Positions 33,678 to 35,328 of a stretch of 35,328 nucleotides of DNA are shown piece by piece. Source of the stretch: Ardenticatenaceae bacterium (lineage in GTDB: Bacteria; Chloroflexota; Anaerolineae; Promineifilales; Promineifilaceae). The translations under genes and the position numbers were made by a program. The number at the start of each line of letters is the position of its first letter. Position 1 is the first letter of the stretch. The notes under the pieces are model-generated. The model saw only the letters and a program-made list of their open reading frames with translations. It made no database searches and had not been told where the DNA came from. Location of the stretch: NCBI GenBank assembly GCA_020634215.1, contig JACKCD010000060.1, positions 1 to 35,328 of the forward strand, read 5' to 3'.

Positions 33678-35298
33678 ATCCAATCCCCTCAAGGTTTTTA
33701 CGAATCGTTGCTTCCAGTTCTGCACCTTTGGCAAACTGCACGGCCAGTTGCTCGGTCAGTGCGGTCATCTTTTCCTCAAAGGGAATGCCGTCGTCCTCCT
33801 CTTCTTCCGTGCCCACGTAGCGCCCCGGCATCAGCACGTAGCCGTTGGCGCGGATTTCGTCAATGGTGGCCGATTTGCAAAAGCCGGGGATGTCGGTATA
33901 TGGGGGTAGGGGCGAAGCATCCGCCGCCAAAGTGTTGGGCAAACGAGACATTTCATTGGCGGATGCTTCGCCCCTACGATGACGGGATCGCCACGCATGG
34001 TAGGTGTCGGCAATGCGGGCAATGTCGTCGTCGGTTAATGCGCGGTTGCGGCGGCTGATCATGGTGCCCATGTTGCGGGCGTCGATGAAAAGGAGGGGCG
34101 AAGCATCCGCTGAATGATTGGTGTCACCAGACGGCGTGATGGCGGATGCTTCGCCCCTACCGCGTCCGCGTCGTAAAAACCACAAACAGGCGGGAATCAT
34201 GGTGTTGTAAAACAATTGCGACGGCAGCGCCACCATGCAGTCCACCACCCCCGCCTCAATCATCTTCTGCCGAATGTCGCCTTCACCGCCGGTATTGCTG
34301 TTCATGCTGCCGTTTGCCAGCACAATTCCGGCCGTACCGTTGGGGCTTAGCTTGTGCAGGTAATGCAGCAGCCAGGCATAGTTGGCATTGCCCGTGGGCG
34401 GCGCACCAAACCCCTGCCAGCGCACATCCTCCCGCAACTGCTCCCCGCTCCAGTCGCTGACGTTAAATGGGGGATTCGCCAGCACGTAATCCGCCTTCAG
34501 GTCGGGGTGCTTGTCGTTGAGCAGGGTGTCGCCCAACTCCAGCCGGGCATCAATGCCGCGAATCGCTAGGTTCATCTTCGCCAGCCGCAACGTCGTCGGG
34601 TTAGATTCCTGCCCATAAATGGAAATATCCTTGATGTTGCCCTGATGCTCGGCGATAAAGCGTTCGCTTTGCACAAACATGCCGCCGCTGCCGCAGCAGC
34701 CGTCATACACGCGCCCGGCATACGGTTCCAGCATGGCGACCAGCAGCTTAACAATGCTGGCCGGCGTGTAAAACTGCCCCCCCTTCTTGCCCTCGGCATC
34801 GGCAAACTGCCCCAGAAAATATTCATAGACCCGCCCCAACAAATCTTGCGCCTGGTGGCCTTCCTGGTTAAAGCCAATCGTGCCAATCAGGTCAATCAGT
34901 TCGCCCAACCGCTGCTTGTTCAGCTCCGGGTCGGCGTAAATTTTGGGCAGCACCCCTTTCAGCGAGGCGTTGCGCTTTTCAATTTCATCCATCGCCGCAT
35001 CGAGCAGCGTGCCGATGGTGGGCTGTTTGGCGTTGTCTTGTAAATATTGCCAGCGGGCTTTTTCGGGGACAAAAAAAATGTTGTAAGCCAGGTATTCGTC
35101 GGGGTCTTCGGGGTCAGCCCCTTCAAATTCGCCTTCGCCAGCAGTCAGCTTGCGGTGTAAACCATTAAAGGCATCGGAGATATATTTGAGGAAGATGAGG
35201 CCGAGGACAATATGTTTGTATTCGGCAGCGTCCATGTTGGCGCGCAGCTTGTCGGCGGCGGCCCAGAGGGTTTTTTCGAGTTCGTGGTTATTAGCCAT
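33667..35298 (-). CDS. hsdM: Type I restriction-modification methyltransferase subunit, with two in-frame palindromic elements
   Basis: A 543-residue adenine N6-methyltransferase. Seen: helical N-terminal domain (LWAAADKLRANMDAAEYKHI), GRVYEYFLGQFA, the GGQFYTPASIV segment, SAM motif I DGCCGSGG (199-206), and catalytic NPPF (275-278). After CLWFLRR the conserved FIDARNMG is delayed by residues 380-402 from element copy 5, and between HAWRS and the conserved PGFCKSA lies a second insert, residues 441-464, from copy 4. Both inserts read RGEAS...ADASPL and keep the frame. They fall in loops of the C-terminal part, away from SAM and catalytic motifs. ATG 35298 has AAAGGAAA upstream. The protein is otherwise complete, so methylation may be retained. 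Confidence 0.95.
   Translation of the reverse strand: MANNHELEKTLWAAADKLRANMDAAEYKHIVLGLIFLKYISDAFNGLHRKLTAGEGEFEGADPEDPDEYLAYNIFFVPEKARWQYLQDNAKQPTIGTLLDAAMDEIEKRNASLKGVLPKIYADPELNKQRLGELIDLIGTIGFNQEGHQAQDLLGRVYEYFLGQFADAEGKKGGQFYTPASIVKLLVAMLEPYAGRVYDGCCGSGGMFVQSERFIAEHQGNIKDISIYGQESNPTTLRLAKMNLAIRGIDARLELGDTLLNDKHPDLKADYVLANPPFNVSDWSGEQLREDVRWQGFGAPPTGNANYAWLLHYLHKLSPNGTAGIVLANGSMNSNTGGEGDIRQKMIEAGVVDCMVALPSQLFYNTMIPACLWFLRRGRGRGEASAITPSGDTNHSADASPLLFIDARNMGTMISRRNRALTDDDIARIADTYHAWRSRHRRGEASANEMSRLPNTLAADASPLPPYTDIPGFCKSATIDEIRANGYVLMPGRYVGTEEEEDDGIPFEEKMTALTEQLAVQFAKGAELEATIRKNLEGIGYEF
33906..33977. repeat. Palindromic element, copy 4 (72 bp), in frame inside hsdM
   Basis: Exact inverted arms of 20 bases (GTAGGGGCGAAGCATCCGCC and its reverse complement) around a 32-base centre. 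It supplies hsdM residues 441-464 before the PGFCKSA motif. Confidence 0.93.
34092..34160. repeat. Palindromic element, copy 5 (69 bp), in frame inside hsdM
   Basis: Left arm GGAGGGGCGAAGCATCCGCT has two changes relative to the consensus; right arm GGCGGATGCTTCGCCCCTAC is exact. The centre is 29 bases. It supplies hsdM residues 380-402 before FIDARNMG. Confidence 0.92.
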
Positions 35299-35328
35299 TG
35301 ATGATTTCCTTTAGGTCAAAACCAGTCA

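Overview
The window looks like a chromosomal segment of an uncultured, moderately GC-rich bacterium, most likely of the phylum Chloroflexota (Anaerolineae-like). This is inferred from gene content, mixed ATG/GTG/TTG starts, many genes without a Shine-Dalgarno sequence, and intergenic tandem-heptamer hairpins; no rRNA is present to confirm it. A striking background feature is the perfect palindrome AACGGCCGTT, which I counted by eye at about 36 exact sites in 35 kb, in genes (all three frames) and between them.

Layout. 1-2757: 3' end of a peptide-type ABC substrate-binding protein, convergent with an ABC exporter. 2821-3599: a small membrane protein and a metallo-beta-lactamase-fold hydrolase. 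3719-9411: a biotin-dependent acyl-CoA carboxylase operon (carboxyltransferase, enoyl-CoA hydratase, biotin carboxylase/carrier) of leucine-degradation or geranyl-CoA (Atu) type, split by a Phd/VapC toxin-antitoxin plus NADAR cassette. 9466-11070: release factor 3. 11554-14724: a large secreted modular GH44 glycosidase. 14833-19413: alcohol dehydrogenase-like protein, a frameshifted DUF2779 nuclease, a MITE-like inverted repeat, a DUF89/ARMT1-type protein and an orphan ribbon-helix-helix protein. 19461-22182: a Pat-like acyl-CoA synthetase/GNAT fusion broken by small indels. 22274-24103: hemolysin-III protein and heme O synthase, divergent. 24174-28419: an REP pair, the alaS leader, alaS and an unidentified gene (both riddled with indels), and a 40-residue membrane protein. 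28545-35298: a complete type I restriction-modification locus on the minus strand (hsdM-hsdS-RAYT-hsdR).

Three things stand out. (1) alaS is preceded by a consensus promoter whose predicted start point is the A of an ATG opening a 24-codon, alanine-rich leader peptide (7 Ala, four consecutive GCC). It is followed by mutually exclusive hairpins and a terminator with a ten-T run. This has the form of a leaderless-translated transcription attenuator for alanyl-tRNA synthetase. (2) The hsd locus holds five copies of a 69/72-bp palindromic element. Two flank a RAYT transposase, one lies inside the RAYT gene and two lie inside hsdM. All lengths are multiples of three, and the three coding copies are read in the same phase (RGEAS...ADASPL), so the element adds 23-24 residues without breaking the protein. 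(3) AACGGCCGTT behaves like a highly iterated palindrome (compare cyanobacterial HIP1) and is sparse in segments that look acquired.

Three zones (about 21010-21390, 25430-27230, 27320-27780) carry many single-base indels in otherwise well-conserved genes, including the normally essential alaS. They may be assembly errors rather than true pseudogenes.
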